In this document: positions 47,096-56,007 of the stretch, piece by piece
Numbering within the stretch: the stretch's first letter is position 1
Layout: each line of letters starts with the position of its first letter
Assembly: GCA_965199865.1 (NCBI GenBank)
Contig: CBDATU010000004.1
Span: 70,532 to 134,531, forward strand
DNA length: 64,000 nucleotides
Reading direction: 5' to 3'
Origin: JAPOUP01 sp965199865
Lineage (GTDB): Bacteria > Pseudomonadota > Alphaproteobacteria > Rhodobacterales > Rhodobacteraceae
Translations under genes and position numbers: made by a program
Notes under the pieces: model-generated
The model's database searches: none
What the model was told of the DNA's origin: nothing
What the model saw: only the letters and a program-made list of their open reading frames with translations

Positions 47096-48350
47096 TCTGC
47101 TGCGCGATATCGTGGCCCGCAACAGGGCGGGGGAATGCATCGCCATTCCTTCAGTCTGTTCCGCCCATCCAGAGGTCTTGACCGCCTCACTGCAGCTTGC
47201 GGCAGAATTGAACCAGCCCCTGGTGATAGAAGCCACATCAAACCAGGTGAACCAGTTCGGTGGCTATACGGGTATGGATGCGGAAGCCTTCGTGTCCTTC
47301 GTGGGTGGCCTGATCCAAGAAACGGGTATCGACCCCAGCTTCGTCGTATTGGGTGGAGATCATCTGGGACCACAGACATGGAAATTCGAACCAGCTGGGG
47401 AAGCGATGGCGAAGGCTCGCGACCTGGTCGCGGATTACGTGCGAGCGGGCATCCAGAAAATCCATTTGGATTGCTCCGAAGGATGCGCGGGAGAGCCGGC
47501 ACAGGTCGACGACGAAACCGCGGCAACACGCGCCGCCGAACTGGCGGTTGCCTGTCGTGATGCGGCAGCTTCACCCGACGGTCTGACCTTTGTCATTGGT
47601 ACGGAGGTCCCTCCTCCTGGAGGGGCAAGGCATGGCGATGATGGGCATATAACACCGACGTCACCTGAATCGGCGCGCGCAACACTTGCGGCTCACCGGA
47701 ACGCTTTCGCGGACAAGGGCATTGTGGATCTTTGGCCGCAGGTCTCCGGCGTTGTGGTCCAGCCAGGCATGGAATTTGGGCCAAATGAGATATATCACCT
47801 ACCATCAGATCGCGACCCGGACCTTCGCAGAGCCGTCGCGTCTCACCCAAACATCTGTCTGGAAGCGCATTCCACGGACTATCAGTCGCCGGACACTTTC
47901 CCGCGGCTCGCCAACCTTGGCTTTGCATTCCAGAAGGTGGGTCCAGCATTAACCTTTGCCTTGCGTAGGGCCCTTTACGCTCTCGATCACCTACTTCGAA
48001 TTCTCAAACCAGCCGCATCAGGACTGCCTGGGATTATGGAAGCGGTGATGCGCCAGCAACCCAGGTATTGGCAGAGTCATTATGGCGACGAATCAATCGC
48101 GGAGTGGCATTTCAGCTATGCCGATCGCATCCGGTATTATTGGCCGTTGCCCGAAGTCCGGAAAGCCGTTCGCAGACTGCTCGAAACTGTCGATGATCTG
48201 AATGTTGCAGAATACGTTCTTGTTGAGTTCTTCGGTATGGAGACCGTTGATCGCGCCCAGGGACTGTCTTCCTCTCGAGCGCTTTCACTCGTTCGCAGCG
48301 AGGTTCAGGGCGCACTGAAACCCTATTTCATCGGAGGAAACAATGGCTGA
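47088..48350 (+). CDS. KbaZ/GatZ-like protein (tagatose-bisphosphate aldolase non-catalytic subunit family)
   Basis: From the ATG at 47088 (MSDLLRDIVARNRAGE) the 420-residue protein matches KbaZ/GatZ: the start GECIAIPSVCSAHP, IEATSNQVNQFGGYTGM, FVVLGGDHLGPQTWK, HLDCSEGCAGE, GTEVPPPGGA and LEAHSTDYQ. The family supports the class II tagatose-bisphosphate aldolase (KbaY/GatY); for the GalNAc pathway members have also been proposed to act as tagatose 6-phosphate kinase. No KbaY/GatY is in the window, so either it is elsewhere or the kinase role applies. It overlaps both neighbours. Confidence 0.88.
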   Translation: MSDLLRDIVARNRAGECIAIPSVCSAHPEVLTASLQLAAELNQPLVIEATSNQVNQFGGYTGMDAEAFVSFVGGLIQETGIDPSFVVLGGDHLGPQTWKFEPAGEAMAKARDLVADYVRAGIQKIHLDCSEGCAGEPAQVDDETAATRAAELAVACRDAAASPDGLTFVIGTEVPPPGGARHGDDGHITPTSPESARATLAAHRNAFADKGIVDLWPQVSGVVVQPGMEFGPNEIYHLPSDRDPDLRRAVASHPNICLEAHSTDYQSPDTFPRLANLGFAFQKVGPALTFALRRALYALDHLLRILKPAASGLPGIMEAVMRQQPRYWQSHYGDESIAEWHFSYADRIRYYWPLPEVRKAVRRLLETVDDLNVAEYVLVEFFGMETVDRAQGLSSSRALSLVRSEVQGALKPYFIGGNNG

Positions 48351-49491
48351 AGCTGAGGACATCGACGTCTGGGTTCAGCCATGCCGCCTATTCAACGAAG
48401 GCCGGCTGAAAGAAGGTGCGGCCGTCGGTATTTCTCGGGGCAGGATCCAGGCGGTGGTTGGGGTGGATAAGGTGCCTGCTTCCGCCAGGACGATCCAGAT
48501 GGGCGGCATCCTGTCGCCGGGTTTCGTGGACCTTCAGGTCAATGGCGGCGGGGGTGTCCTTCTGAACGGACAACCAACCCCGGAAGCTATGCAGGAGATC
48601 GCCAGGGCACATCGGGCCTTTGGAACGACCGCGATCCTGCCAACCGTCATTACCGATGCGGTCGATGTGCTGAATCAAGCGGTCGATGCCGCCATCGAGG
48701 CACATGGCCAACATGGCCTATTGGGCCTGCATATTGAGGGGCCCCATATTTCGGTCAACCAACGCGGTGCCCATAAGGCGGAGTTCGTACGCCCGATCGA
48801 CGAAAGGACAATGGTGCAAACCGCCAAACTGCGAGCGGCAGGCGTGCCCACCCTGATTACACTTGCCCCTGACGTTGTTGCGCCAGAGGACATCCGTCGC
48901 CTCGCAGATCTCGGCGTAGTCGTTTCCATCGGCCACACAAGGGCCACTTCTGAGGTTGTGCGATCCGCGCTTGACGCAGGGGCCAGTTGCTTCACACATC
49001 TTTTTAACGCAATGCCACCCATGGCTGGCCGCGAACCCGGCGTGGTGGGCGCCGCAATAAACTCGCAGGCTTTTGTGGGAATAATTTGTGATGGCATTCA
49101 TGTCGCGGACGAGATGGTTGGACTGGCCATTCGTGCACGTCCGGTTCCGGATCGGACGTTCCTTGTTTCAGATGCCATGCCAACGGTCGGCGGTCCCACG
49201 GAGTTCGACCTTTACGGAACGAAAGTTCGGCTCATTGACAACCGACTGGTCAACAGCGAGGGCTCCCTGGCAGGTGCCCACACAACCCAGAGTGAGGGGG
49301 TCGCAAGGCTTGTGGAGAAAATTGGAATTACACCTGAAGAGGCTCTGAGAATGGCGATTACGGTCCCAGGCGAAGCCATGGGACTAACCTTGGACCAGCT
49401 CATGGGTAGCAGCACGGACAACGTACTCTGTCTCGGGGACGACATGCGCTTTTCCGGTTTCCTTGCCGGTGCTCTGCACAATGGCGACTGA
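48343..49491 (+). CDS. nagA: N-acetylglucosamine/N-acetylgalactosamine-6-phosphate deacetylase
   Basis: NagA-type enzymes remove the acetyl group from GlcNAc-6-P; AgaA does so for GalNAc-6-P. The 382-residue amidohydrolase shows PGFVDLQVNGGGGV, GLHIEGPHIS with the metal-binding Glu, SIGHTRATSEV, FTHLFNAMPPM and the catalytic Asp in FLVSDAMPTVG. It overlaps the preceding gene by 8 bp and closes the plus-strand operon. In this context the substrate is more likely GalNAc-6-P, since AgaS and KbaZ homologues are present; the sequence cannot decide. Confidence 0.88.
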   Translation: MAEAEDIDVWVQPCRLFNEGRLKEGAAVGISRGRIQAVVGVDKVPASARTIQMGGILSPGFVDLQVNGGGGVLLNGQPTPEAMQEIARAHRAFGTTAILPTVITDAVDVLNQAVDAAIEAHGQHGLLGLHIEGPHISVNQRGAHKAEFVRPIDERTMVQTAKLRAAGVPTLITLAPDVVAPEDIRRLADLGVVVSIGHTRATSEVVRSALDAGASCFTHLFNAMPPMAGREPGVVGAAINSQAFVGIICDGIHVADEMVGLAIRARPVPDRTFLVSDAMPTVGGPTEFDLYGTKVRLIDNRLVNSEGSLAGAHTTQSEGVARLVEKIGITPEEALRMAITVPGEAMGLTLDQLMGSSTDNVLCLGDDMRFSGFLAGALHNGD

Positions 49492-50238
49492 TGGAAAGCC
49501 GACACTTCGATCCCAAGGGCGCGCGTTTATACCTTCTGCGGGCTCTTTACGGTGAAGGAAGGCGGGGCAGATCCTGTGGAGTTGTGGTCCTCCCTCACCG
49601 AGAGCGGGCTGACCCCTTCAGCAGATTTGATCCGCGCCACTGGTAGTGTCTCAGCCTGTAATGTTCTTCTATCGTTCCGTTGCGGCGCCCCACCGCTAAC
49701 GGATGTTGCGCAACCCGCCGTGGACTGGCGGACGCATATCAGGGAGAACCGGCAATGACCCCAACGGACAGATGGCCCGATCCGTGGAATTCGTTCAACA
49801 CAGGGACGCTGGTGGTGGATGTCACCAGCTGGCGCACCGCCCGCCGGGAAGACCTGTCGTGATGGAGAATCCAGGAAAATCCAGGTCCGAATTGCCGACC
49901 CGCCGGATCATGACACGGAACTGGAGCCTATCACCACCCGGCAGACCGGTTTCCTGCCCGAACTTCGGATGAAGAACAGCGTCTGAGCCGGGAATGGATA
50001 CAGGGCGACTTGCGCTCGACATGCCAATGGATCATCACGCGCCGACCGCATTGGCGGGCATGTCATTCAGTCAGGACGTTACGATCACGGAGCCCCGATC
50101 CTGTGGGACTTCACGCAGCTTTGTGCCGATCAAACCGTTTGAGTCCGGACGGGGGACAACGCAGCCATTTGCTGCGTCGCAACGTCCTCACGCGGAGTGA
50201 AGCCAGTTCCGCGTATAACTCAATGACACCGCAAATTC
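49492..50238. other. Gap between the convergent halves of the sugar island
   Basis: About 750 bp without a recognised gene. It includes one variant of the 20-bp recurrent motif (49645-49664). A frame at 49552-49758 begins with GADPVELWSSLTESGLTPSADLIRATG, which looks like protein, but it has no known relatives that I can name and runs into the repeat. The next 400 bp are likely IS debris. Confidence 0.4.
49645..49664 (+). repeat. Recurrent 20-bp motif, copy B (variant)
   Basis: AGTGTCTCAGCCTGTAATGT differs from copies A and C in 4 of 20 positions and is followed by TCTTCTATCGTTCC, resembling what follows copy C (TCTTTTTTGTTCTC). All three copies lie in gene-poor DNA on the plus strand. Confidence 0.45.
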
Positions 50239-51402
50239 CTATGCTGGCCCCCTGCTTCGACTCTTTGCCAATCGTGCAGACAAGGCTAGGCTCGTGACCA
50301 GCGCGGGAACCAGGAGGCCAAGGCCCAACTTCAGACTTCCCGCCTCCGCGACAAGTCCGATCACGGGCGGTCCGATCACGAATCCAGAGAGTGCGCCGAA
50401 AGTCATGACGGAAATGTTTCGCGCCTGGTTCCTATCGCTCAGCTGTGCGGTAGCGCTGATGCCGAGAGGAAAGATCGTTGATACCCCAAGGCCGACGAGG
50501 CCAAATCCGATGAATGACATCCACATAGCCGAGGAAGTCACCAGGACCGAAACGCCGGCAATCGCCAAAATCAGACAAATCCGGGCGAGGACCACCGCGC
50601 CCAATCTATGGTTGATGCTGTCTCCAATGAATCGGCCAAAGGCGACCATCCCGGCAAAGACGCTGACCGCAAGACCGTCGAGGGCCATCCCACCCCAAGG
50701 GGCCTCGCGCATATAGACGGTGGCCCAGTCACTCATCGCGCCTTCGGTAACTGTGGCGCCAAAGATTACCAGAATGATCGGGATCAAACCAGTTGGCAGA
50801 CGCCGTGGGCCAGGATCGTCTTTCGCGGATTCTTCCTCGGCCCTGAATGCCGGGAGCCGCAGGGAGATCGCGACGAGGATGGGCAAGAGCCCGCACCCGG
50901 CGAGCGCCAGTGTCGAGAATGCATGCATTTCCAGCTTTGCAAGTTGGACGCCGATAAGGCTGCCGAGCATGACGCCGAGGCTCCAGAACCCGTGTGCCCG
51001 GTTCATGATGACAATGCGAAAGTGTTTCTCCGTTTGGGCGGCGAAAACGTTCAGGCCGACTTCAGCGAAAGCAAAACATGCGCCAAGCGCCATCAACCCG
51101 AAGAAAAGTCCCGGTGCGCTTCCGGCCAATCCCGGAAGCGTGCCGGTTACCAGCATTGCAGGAAATGCCCAGAGCAGCGCCGATCGCACGCCAATACGGT
51201 CAATGATGCTGCCAGCGAAATAGAGCGTTGGCAGCAATCCCAACGGCATTCCAAGCAGCGAGAAAGCCAATGTCGATTCTGAAAGGTCCAGCGCCACCTG
51301 AACCTCGGATATACGGGAAAGCCAGATGCCAAACTGTATCGGCTGCGCCAAGAAAAGCGCCATGCATAAGAGTGCGGCGCTGCGCACATGTTGTCTGGGC
51401 AT
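50239..51402 (-). CDS. MFS transporter of the amino-sugar island
   Basis: The 387-residue protein has about twelve membrane segments, a typical loop with GSIIDRIGVRSAL (motif-A-like) after the second, and GFVIGPPVIGLVAEA late in the chain. It resembles YbjJ-like MFS proteins related to the transporter at 8010. It lies 8 bp downstream of the GH20 frame on the same strand, so it is probably co-transcribed with GH20 and gntR and may transport released sugars, but the direction and substrate are unknown. Confidence 0.85.
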   Translation of the reverse strand: MPRQHVRSAALLCMALFLAQPIQFGIWLSRISEVQVALDLSESTLAFSLLGMPLGLLPTLYFAGSIIDRIGVRSALLWAFPAMLVTGTLPGLAGSAPGLFFGLMALGACFAFAEVGLNVFAAQTEKHFRIVIMNRAHGFWSLGVMLGSLIGVQLAKLEMHAFSTLALAGCGLLPILVAISLRLPAFRAEEESAKDDPGPRRLPTGLIPIILVIFGATVTEGAMSDWATVYMREAPWGGMALDGLAVSVFAGMVAFGRFIGDSINHRLGAVVLARICLILAIAGVSVLVTSSAMWMSFIGFGLVGLGVSTIFPLGISATAQLSDRNQARNISVMTFGALSGFVIGPPVIGLVAEAGSLKLGLGLLVPALVTSLALSARLAKSRSRGPA

Positions 51403-51410
51403 AGCGGGTT

Positions 51411-53249
51411 CTACGCGTCAAAACAGGCTGTGTTCCATCGCCAACCCATCGTGGTCAAGATTTCACAGAAAAGCCGGGCGTCCGTGACAAATTGGGACTG
51501 GCCAAGCTCCTCGTCCTCCACCCAAGCCTTTGAGGCGACACCAAATATTCGAGGTGCGATCATGGGTTCCATTTGATGATCCTCGGTCGTGAACTCTGAC
51601 CAAAACGTTCCCTCGACGCCAATGACGCGATCGGCAATTTCAGGATCTGGTATGACATTCCAGTTGATCGTGTCCTTCAGACTGACGAAAGCGGCCCAGG
51701 CTGTTCCCCAGTCATCCGCGTCTTCCGTGTGCGCCATATCCAGATAAACATGTTGTGCGGGCGACATGACGATGTCGTAACCGGATTTGGCGGCGGCTAT
51801 ACCGGCTTGCTGACCTGTCCAGCTGAACAACAGTGCGCCGTTTCAGATGCCGCCATTCTTTCCCCGTGCGGCTTCCTCCCAAGCGGCGCTTCTGACCCCT
51901 TTTTTTGCAAGTTGCCTGGCAAGCCGGTGAAGCGCCCAACCCAGGACATCGTCCGAAGTCTCCAGATCTTCCTCCTGCTTCAATCGCGCGACCGCAGGGG
52001 AGCCCTCCCACGTTCCGGGCGGCAGTTCATCTGCGCCAAGGTGCAGGATTCCGGAGGGAAAGAGCGCACTTACCTCTTCCGCAATAGCCTCAACGATCCG
52101 CCAGGTTTCCGGTAAGGCTGGATTGAGGACGTTTCTTGCATATCCCTGGACACTGGTTTCATCCCCCTGATCTTCGCGATCACGGGTTTCGGGGAATGCG
52201 CGAGCGAAAGCCAACGCGTGAGCGGGAAACTCGATCTCCGGCAATACCTCGATGAAGAGGTCCCTGGCGTGATTGATCACCATTTGGGCATCTTTCTGAC
52301 TGTAGGTTCCGCCAGAGCGGGAACCGCCACCGAAAACGCCGGGGACGAGTTGGTTCTCACCCCTCTCGCCTGTTTCCCTGGAGAGTTCGGGAACACTCCT
52401 CAGCTCCAGCCTGAACGCCTCATCATCCGAGAAATGCCAGTGAAAGCGATTCATCTTAAGGAGCGCCATCAGGTCGATGAGCCTGGTGATTGATCCAATC
52501 TCATAGAAATGCCGGGCACAATCGAGATGCTGTCCACGCCATTCAAAACGGGGTTCATCTTCGATGACACCACAAGGAAGTTGTCCATCGTGTATCTGCC
52601 GCAGAACAAGCAGCGTCACACCCGCGTAGTGGGCACCAATGGGGCCACCGCAAGTCACCTCTATGCCAGTTGGCGTGATCGCAATCCGGTAGCCCTCCGG
52701 AGTTAGCGCACGATCCTCGGCCAGGTTCGCCGACACCCCGCCATTCGCCTGCAAGGGGGGCAGTTTGCAGCGGCGGGCAAGCGCCTCAAGACCGTCCCAG
52801 AGATGCGATTGAGGTTCGATGCTTTGTAGGGAAAGCGTTCCTTCGTTCGGTCGCCACGACTTCGGCTGCGGGATCAGGCAGAGGCCTTCAGCCCGCGGCA
52901 ATGATGGCATGATGCCATCCGCGACTCCGGCGGGCAGCTTCGGCAGTTCGACTATGTTTCCCTCAGATCGCAGATACGCCCCAAGCGGTAACCAAGCGCG
53001 GTTTACAGGTGTGTAGTCGGGATGTGCGTAACGAAGCACGAACCTGTGGGCAACATCGGCAGAAAGACTAGGTAACTGGACCTCCCCATAGCTTCCATCA
53101 GATCGGACAAGTGTCCCACCCGAAACAGCGGCGGGCGGTGCCATGAGCGAAAAGCAGAAGACAGGTGCGGATAGGTCTCGCTCCGAAGTGATCTCACAGT
53201 GAATTTCGGCACCACGAATTTCTGCGGTAAAGGTTGTTCCGCTCATCAC
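51411..53249 (-). pseudogene. GH20 beta-N-acetylhexosaminidase with an in-frame TGA
   Basis: One reading frame of 612 codons encodes a family 20 hexosaminidase, interrupted only by TGA at 51843-51845 after codon 468. Before it: an N-terminal domain, LIPQPKSW, EDEPRFEWRGQHLDCARHFY, MNRFHWHFSDDEAFRLEL, PEIEFPAHALAFAR and the catalytic pair in ILHLGADELP. After it, in the same frame: NGALLFSWTGQQAG, SGYDIVMSPAQHVYLDMAH and a C-terminal TFWSEF segment that closes the active site. Full-length relatives need this end, so the 468-residue product is probably inactive. A single C-to-T change (CGA to TGA) would explain it. The enzyme would release GlcNAc/GalNAc; no signal peptide is evident. Confidence 0.8.
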
Positions 53250-54010
53250 TCCGCCTCCGGATTCAATTCAGTAACGAAGTCATACATGTCAGAGCGGTAA
53301 AGCCCGGTCGTGAGTTCCACGATCCTTCCCTGGGGCAACATTGCCGTGCGTTGAATGTTGAGAACGGCATCGCCCGGTTTGAGGCGAAGCAGTTCGGCAT
53401 CCTCGGCCGACAGGTTTTGTGCCGACACGTGCTGCACCGCCCTTACTGGAGCGCAGCCGCGTTCCTGAAGAACCTCGTACAAGGAAGTCTGGACCACGGT
53501 CGGATCGGGCAAAACGTCCGCGGGCAGGGTCGATGTTTCGATCGCCAGAGGTGTTTCGTCAGCAAACCGAAGCCGTTTGATGCGTGCCACCCGAGATGAC
53601 GACGTTAGACCGAGCATCAGGAACTCGTCGCGATCCGGCATGTAAAGCCCGCGGTTCAGAACAACGGATGATGGAGTTTGCCCGCGCAATCGAATGTTCT
53701 CGGAGAAGGAGATCAGGGACGAAAGTGACTGCTCAAGCTTCTGCGCGGTACCGCGAACAAATGTACCCGCACCCCAGCGCTGCTCCAGCAATCCTTCGGC
53801 GGCCAAGGCACCGATGGCCTTGCGAATCGTCACGCGGCTCACATCGGCCAATTCGGCCAGCAAGCGTTCCGGCGGAAGCTGAGTGTCCGGTGCCAACTCA
53901 CCGGTGCGAATTGCAGACCCAACATATCGGATCAACTGTTTGTATCGCGGTCCCTTTCCCGGTTCGTACCAGTTTTGCGCCTCGAAGATGCTACCCTTAG
54001 TTTGGTCCAT
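53246..54010 (-). CDS. GntR-family regulator with UTRA domain
   Basis: The 254-residue protein has an N-terminal winged helix (YKQLIRYVGSAIRTGELAPDTQLP, then PPERLLAELADVSRVTIRKAI and GLLEQRWGAGTFV) and a C-terminal UTRA ligand domain (SSRVARIKRLRFADETPLAIE, LKPGDAVLNIQR, DMYDFVTEL). This is the HutC subfamily, which includes NagR/AgaR-like regulators sensing amino-sugar phosphates. It overlaps GH20 by 4 bp. It probably represses the cluster; a possible operator lies just upstream at 54025-54036. Confidence 0.88.
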   Translation of the reverse strand: MDQTKGSIFEAQNWYEPGKGPRYKQLIRYVGSAIRTGELAPDTQLPPERLLAELADVSRVTIRKAIGALAAEGLLEQRWGAGTFVRGTAQKLEQSLSSLISFSENIRLRGQTPSSVVLNRGLYMPDRDEFLMLGLTSSSRVARIKRLRFADETPLAIETSTLPADVLPDPTVVQTSLYEVLQERGCAPVRAVQHVSAQNLSAEDAELLRLKPGDAVLNIQRTAMLPQGRIVELTTGLYRSDMYDFVTELNPEAE

Positions 54011-54024
54011 TTACTGTCCGTGTC

Positions 54025-54036
54025 TTTGGTATCAAA
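54025..54036. promoter_or_regulatory. Possible operator in front of the gntR gene
   Basis: TTTGGTATCAAA has TTTG/CAAA arms around a 4-nt centre, 15 bp upstream of the gntR start. It shares GGTAT with the palindrome at 39570. Autoregulation of HutC-type regulators through such sites is common; here it is only a guess. Confidence 0.25.
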
Positions 54037-54140
54037 AAGAAGATGCCAACTTGCTTCCCGCATTCATGTCGTGATTCACACTCGCTGAAAAAACTCGGAA
54101 AAGCAAGACCATTGCGGTTTTTTGGTAGTTTCGGCATCTA

Positions 54141-54578
54141 ATACCATTTCTCAAAGGATTCGTCACATTACGGATGCCGTTTCCACCGGCCGTTCCGCAT
54201 GCCAGTCGGCCCCGGTCGCAATCTCCTATCGAAGCAATTCGGTCCGGCATTTTCGTGTTGTGGCGGACGGTCCGGTCGCGCACCGACCAGCGGGCGGTCC
54301 GGATCCCGCCGCAATTCAGCGCGCCTTCCATGACCATCGCGATGGCGCGGAGCCACCGCCTCTGGACACCTTGCCTGTAGTTTCCTGCCAATGCCTCGAT
54401 CTTCTCGACCATATGGTCGGCGTTCGTGACCGTGATACCTGCACTCATGTTTTCCTTCTCGTTCATGGTTTCAATACAATGTGGAGGAAGAAGGCACCGC
54501 CCGCACCCAAATTGCTGTGTATAAACACATCATGGCGTTGCGATTCCGCAGCGAGCCGGGACTTTCGAGAATTGGTGT
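54141..54578. mobile_element. Internally deleted IS630-family derivative (copy 2)
   Basis: The left end TA-ATACCATTTCTCAAAGG and the right end CGAGAATTGGTGTAT match those of the element at 38292-39539. Inside, a minus-strand frame starting at 54466 begins MNEKENMSAGITVTNADHMVEKIEALAG and RRWLRAIAMVMEGA, like the first 50 residues of the copy 1 transposase, then breaks. The rest of the transposase is missing and the derivative measures about 440 bp, so it has the structure of a MITE. It is in the same orientation as copy 1 and lies 130 bp upstream of gntR. Confidence 0.7.
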
Positions 54579-55204
54579 ATGTTCCGCAACATCCTGCATG
54601 TTCGACTCGGCCAGAGGGGAAATGGCCGCAGGAATGTGCGTGCCTCCGGGTTGATTAATGACACGGCAAGTGCAAGCCCCCGTCATGCGGTCCAGTTACC
54701 GGCGTCATACCGGAGGTGCGACGGAGAAAGGCAATGAGGTGACCAACCCGTGCGCCTCGTACTGAAGCCGCTGGAAGGTCCGGTGAAGCGGCCGCAAGTC
54801 GGAACTTCCCGAACGATCTGTCCGCCATTCGGGACGGGCGAAACGGACTCTGCAGGAAACGGCATTGACGGAAGTGTCGAGGGCGAGTTCCCGAATCGGA
54901 AGTCCAGCGCCTATCCGTGCGCAAGGAAAGGTGTCGCATGGTAGTGTCTCAGTTTGAAATGTTCTTTTTTGTTCTCTTCCCCGGCCGTTCCATCCGACCG
55001 CTGAATTTTCCGCTCTTATCCTTTCACATGGCGCAACTCCGTCCGGGTCATGGCCCCGGTCAGACGAAGTCCTCTGGAATGGTGCGAAAAGCGACCGATT
55101 GGCCCACTACCCATTGCCTGAAGCCTATTGGTCTGCAGGGTGGCTGGACGGGATGGCAGGTCAATCCCGGATTTCCCGTCCAGTCACGTTCCATTCACTG
55201 ATAC
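54579..55204. other. Gene-poor region between IS remnants
   Basis: About 630 bp with only overlapping short frames. It contains the third copy of the 20-bp motif at 54943-54962, preceded by GCAAGGAAAGGTGTCGCATGGT. No gene is supported. Confidence 0.4.
54943..54962 (+). repeat. Recurrent 20-bp motif, copy C
   Basis: Identical over 20 bp to copy A (1518-1537). The short preceding frames are also similar (copy C RKERCRMVVSQFEM; copy A RERFRRMAVSQFEM), so the repeat unit extends upstream and may have been coding. Confidence 0.5.
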
Positions 55205-55473
55205 TTACGGATCTTCGGTTCCCGCCCTCGCCTCCCCGACATTCCTCTCCCTGGCATGGCGGAATGCCCATATCCCATCACACTGGACAAAGCGTACGTT
55301 CACGTTCCGCACGGTCCGGTCATGGTATTCGGAGCAGGCCTCACCGGCCGCGACCGGCAGACTGGTAACGGTATTGATGGAAGCGCCAGTCGTGCGACTG
55401 ATGGCTCTCATGGCCATACCTTCAATCAGCAGGTTGAGAATCATGACCCGTTTTTCTCTGACAGTCCGTTCAT
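55205..55473 (-). pseudogene. IS1-family-like transposase N-terminal fragment
   Basis: Starting at ATG 55473 (MNGLSEK), a one-base shift in an A-run leads into MILNLLIEGMAMRAISRTTGASINTVTSL. AGEACSEYHDRTVRNVNVRFVQCDGIWAF and ARERNV follow, matching the N-terminal part of IS1-family-like DDE transposases of proteobacteria and cyanobacteria (VQCDEIWSF in active ones; here the E is G). The frame ends at 55205 without the catalytic core. It is a dead fragment. Confidence 0.6.
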
Positions 55474-55713
55474 GCCGGGCAGGATAGGAATCGCGGCCGG
55501 AATGTCAGGCATGAATTCAATATGACTGATGATTTTTCCATCACGTCAGGAGGAAACATGGCAGGGAAATCTGGATGATAAACCGGAACTTTCCGATTTT
55601 CATCCATTCCGGCCCGTCATCGCCCAATCCGCATTCGTTCGTTTTTTCTTGACATGAATCAGGAATGATGGTAACAATTCCGGAACGGGTCACCATGGCG
55701 GGAAGGGAAAGAC
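55474..55713. other. Short gap with no gene
   Basis: No supported gene. It must contain the promoter of the small gene at 55714; TTGACA lies at about 55650-55655 (TTTTTTCTTGACATGAATC), a good -35, with AT-rich DNA following (GATGGTAAC) as a poor -10. Confidence 0.35.
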
Positions 55714-56007
55714 ATGCAGAGAGGTCCGAACGGCGAATACCGGCCTCCCGATGTGGTGGGATGCCCGGTTCATGTGGCGAAAATCGCCACCGGAGAGAGT
55801 GAGGTATCGAGCGCCATGGGTTCGAGCCGATACCGAACGGACGTAACTGACGGCTCACGCCAGCCGAACAGGGCGAAGGGCGGCAGGGTCGGAGGGCGCA
55901 GACGGGCGGAGAGCCTGTCACCGGAGCGCCGAAGCGAGATAGCCAGGGCCGGCGCGAAAGCCCGCTGGAACGGTCCGGCCGATGAAACCGGAAATGGTCC
56001 CGGTTAG
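55714..56007 (+). CDS. Small basic hypothetical protein
   Basis: This 97-residue frame has a strong ribosome binding site (GGGAAGGGAAAGAC). Its C-terminal half (RAKGGRVGGRRRAESLSPERRSEIARAGAKARWNG) is of the kind seen in many small proteobacterial proteins that carry an LSPERRxEIAxxAAxARW motif and may bind nucleic acid. The function is unknown. It is upstream of, and in the same direction as, the DGQHR gene. Confidence 0.5.
   Translation: MQRGPNGEYRPPDVVGCPVHVAKIATGESEVSSAMGSSRYRTDVTDGSRQPNRAKGGRVGGRRRAESLSPERRSEIARAGAKARWNGPADETGNGPG

Noticed and set aside
51411..53249. Reassignment of TGA to Trp
   Set aside because: Many intact genes here end in TGA at the expected length (for example trpB, pth-type and fab genes), and the other two lone stops are TAA and TAG.
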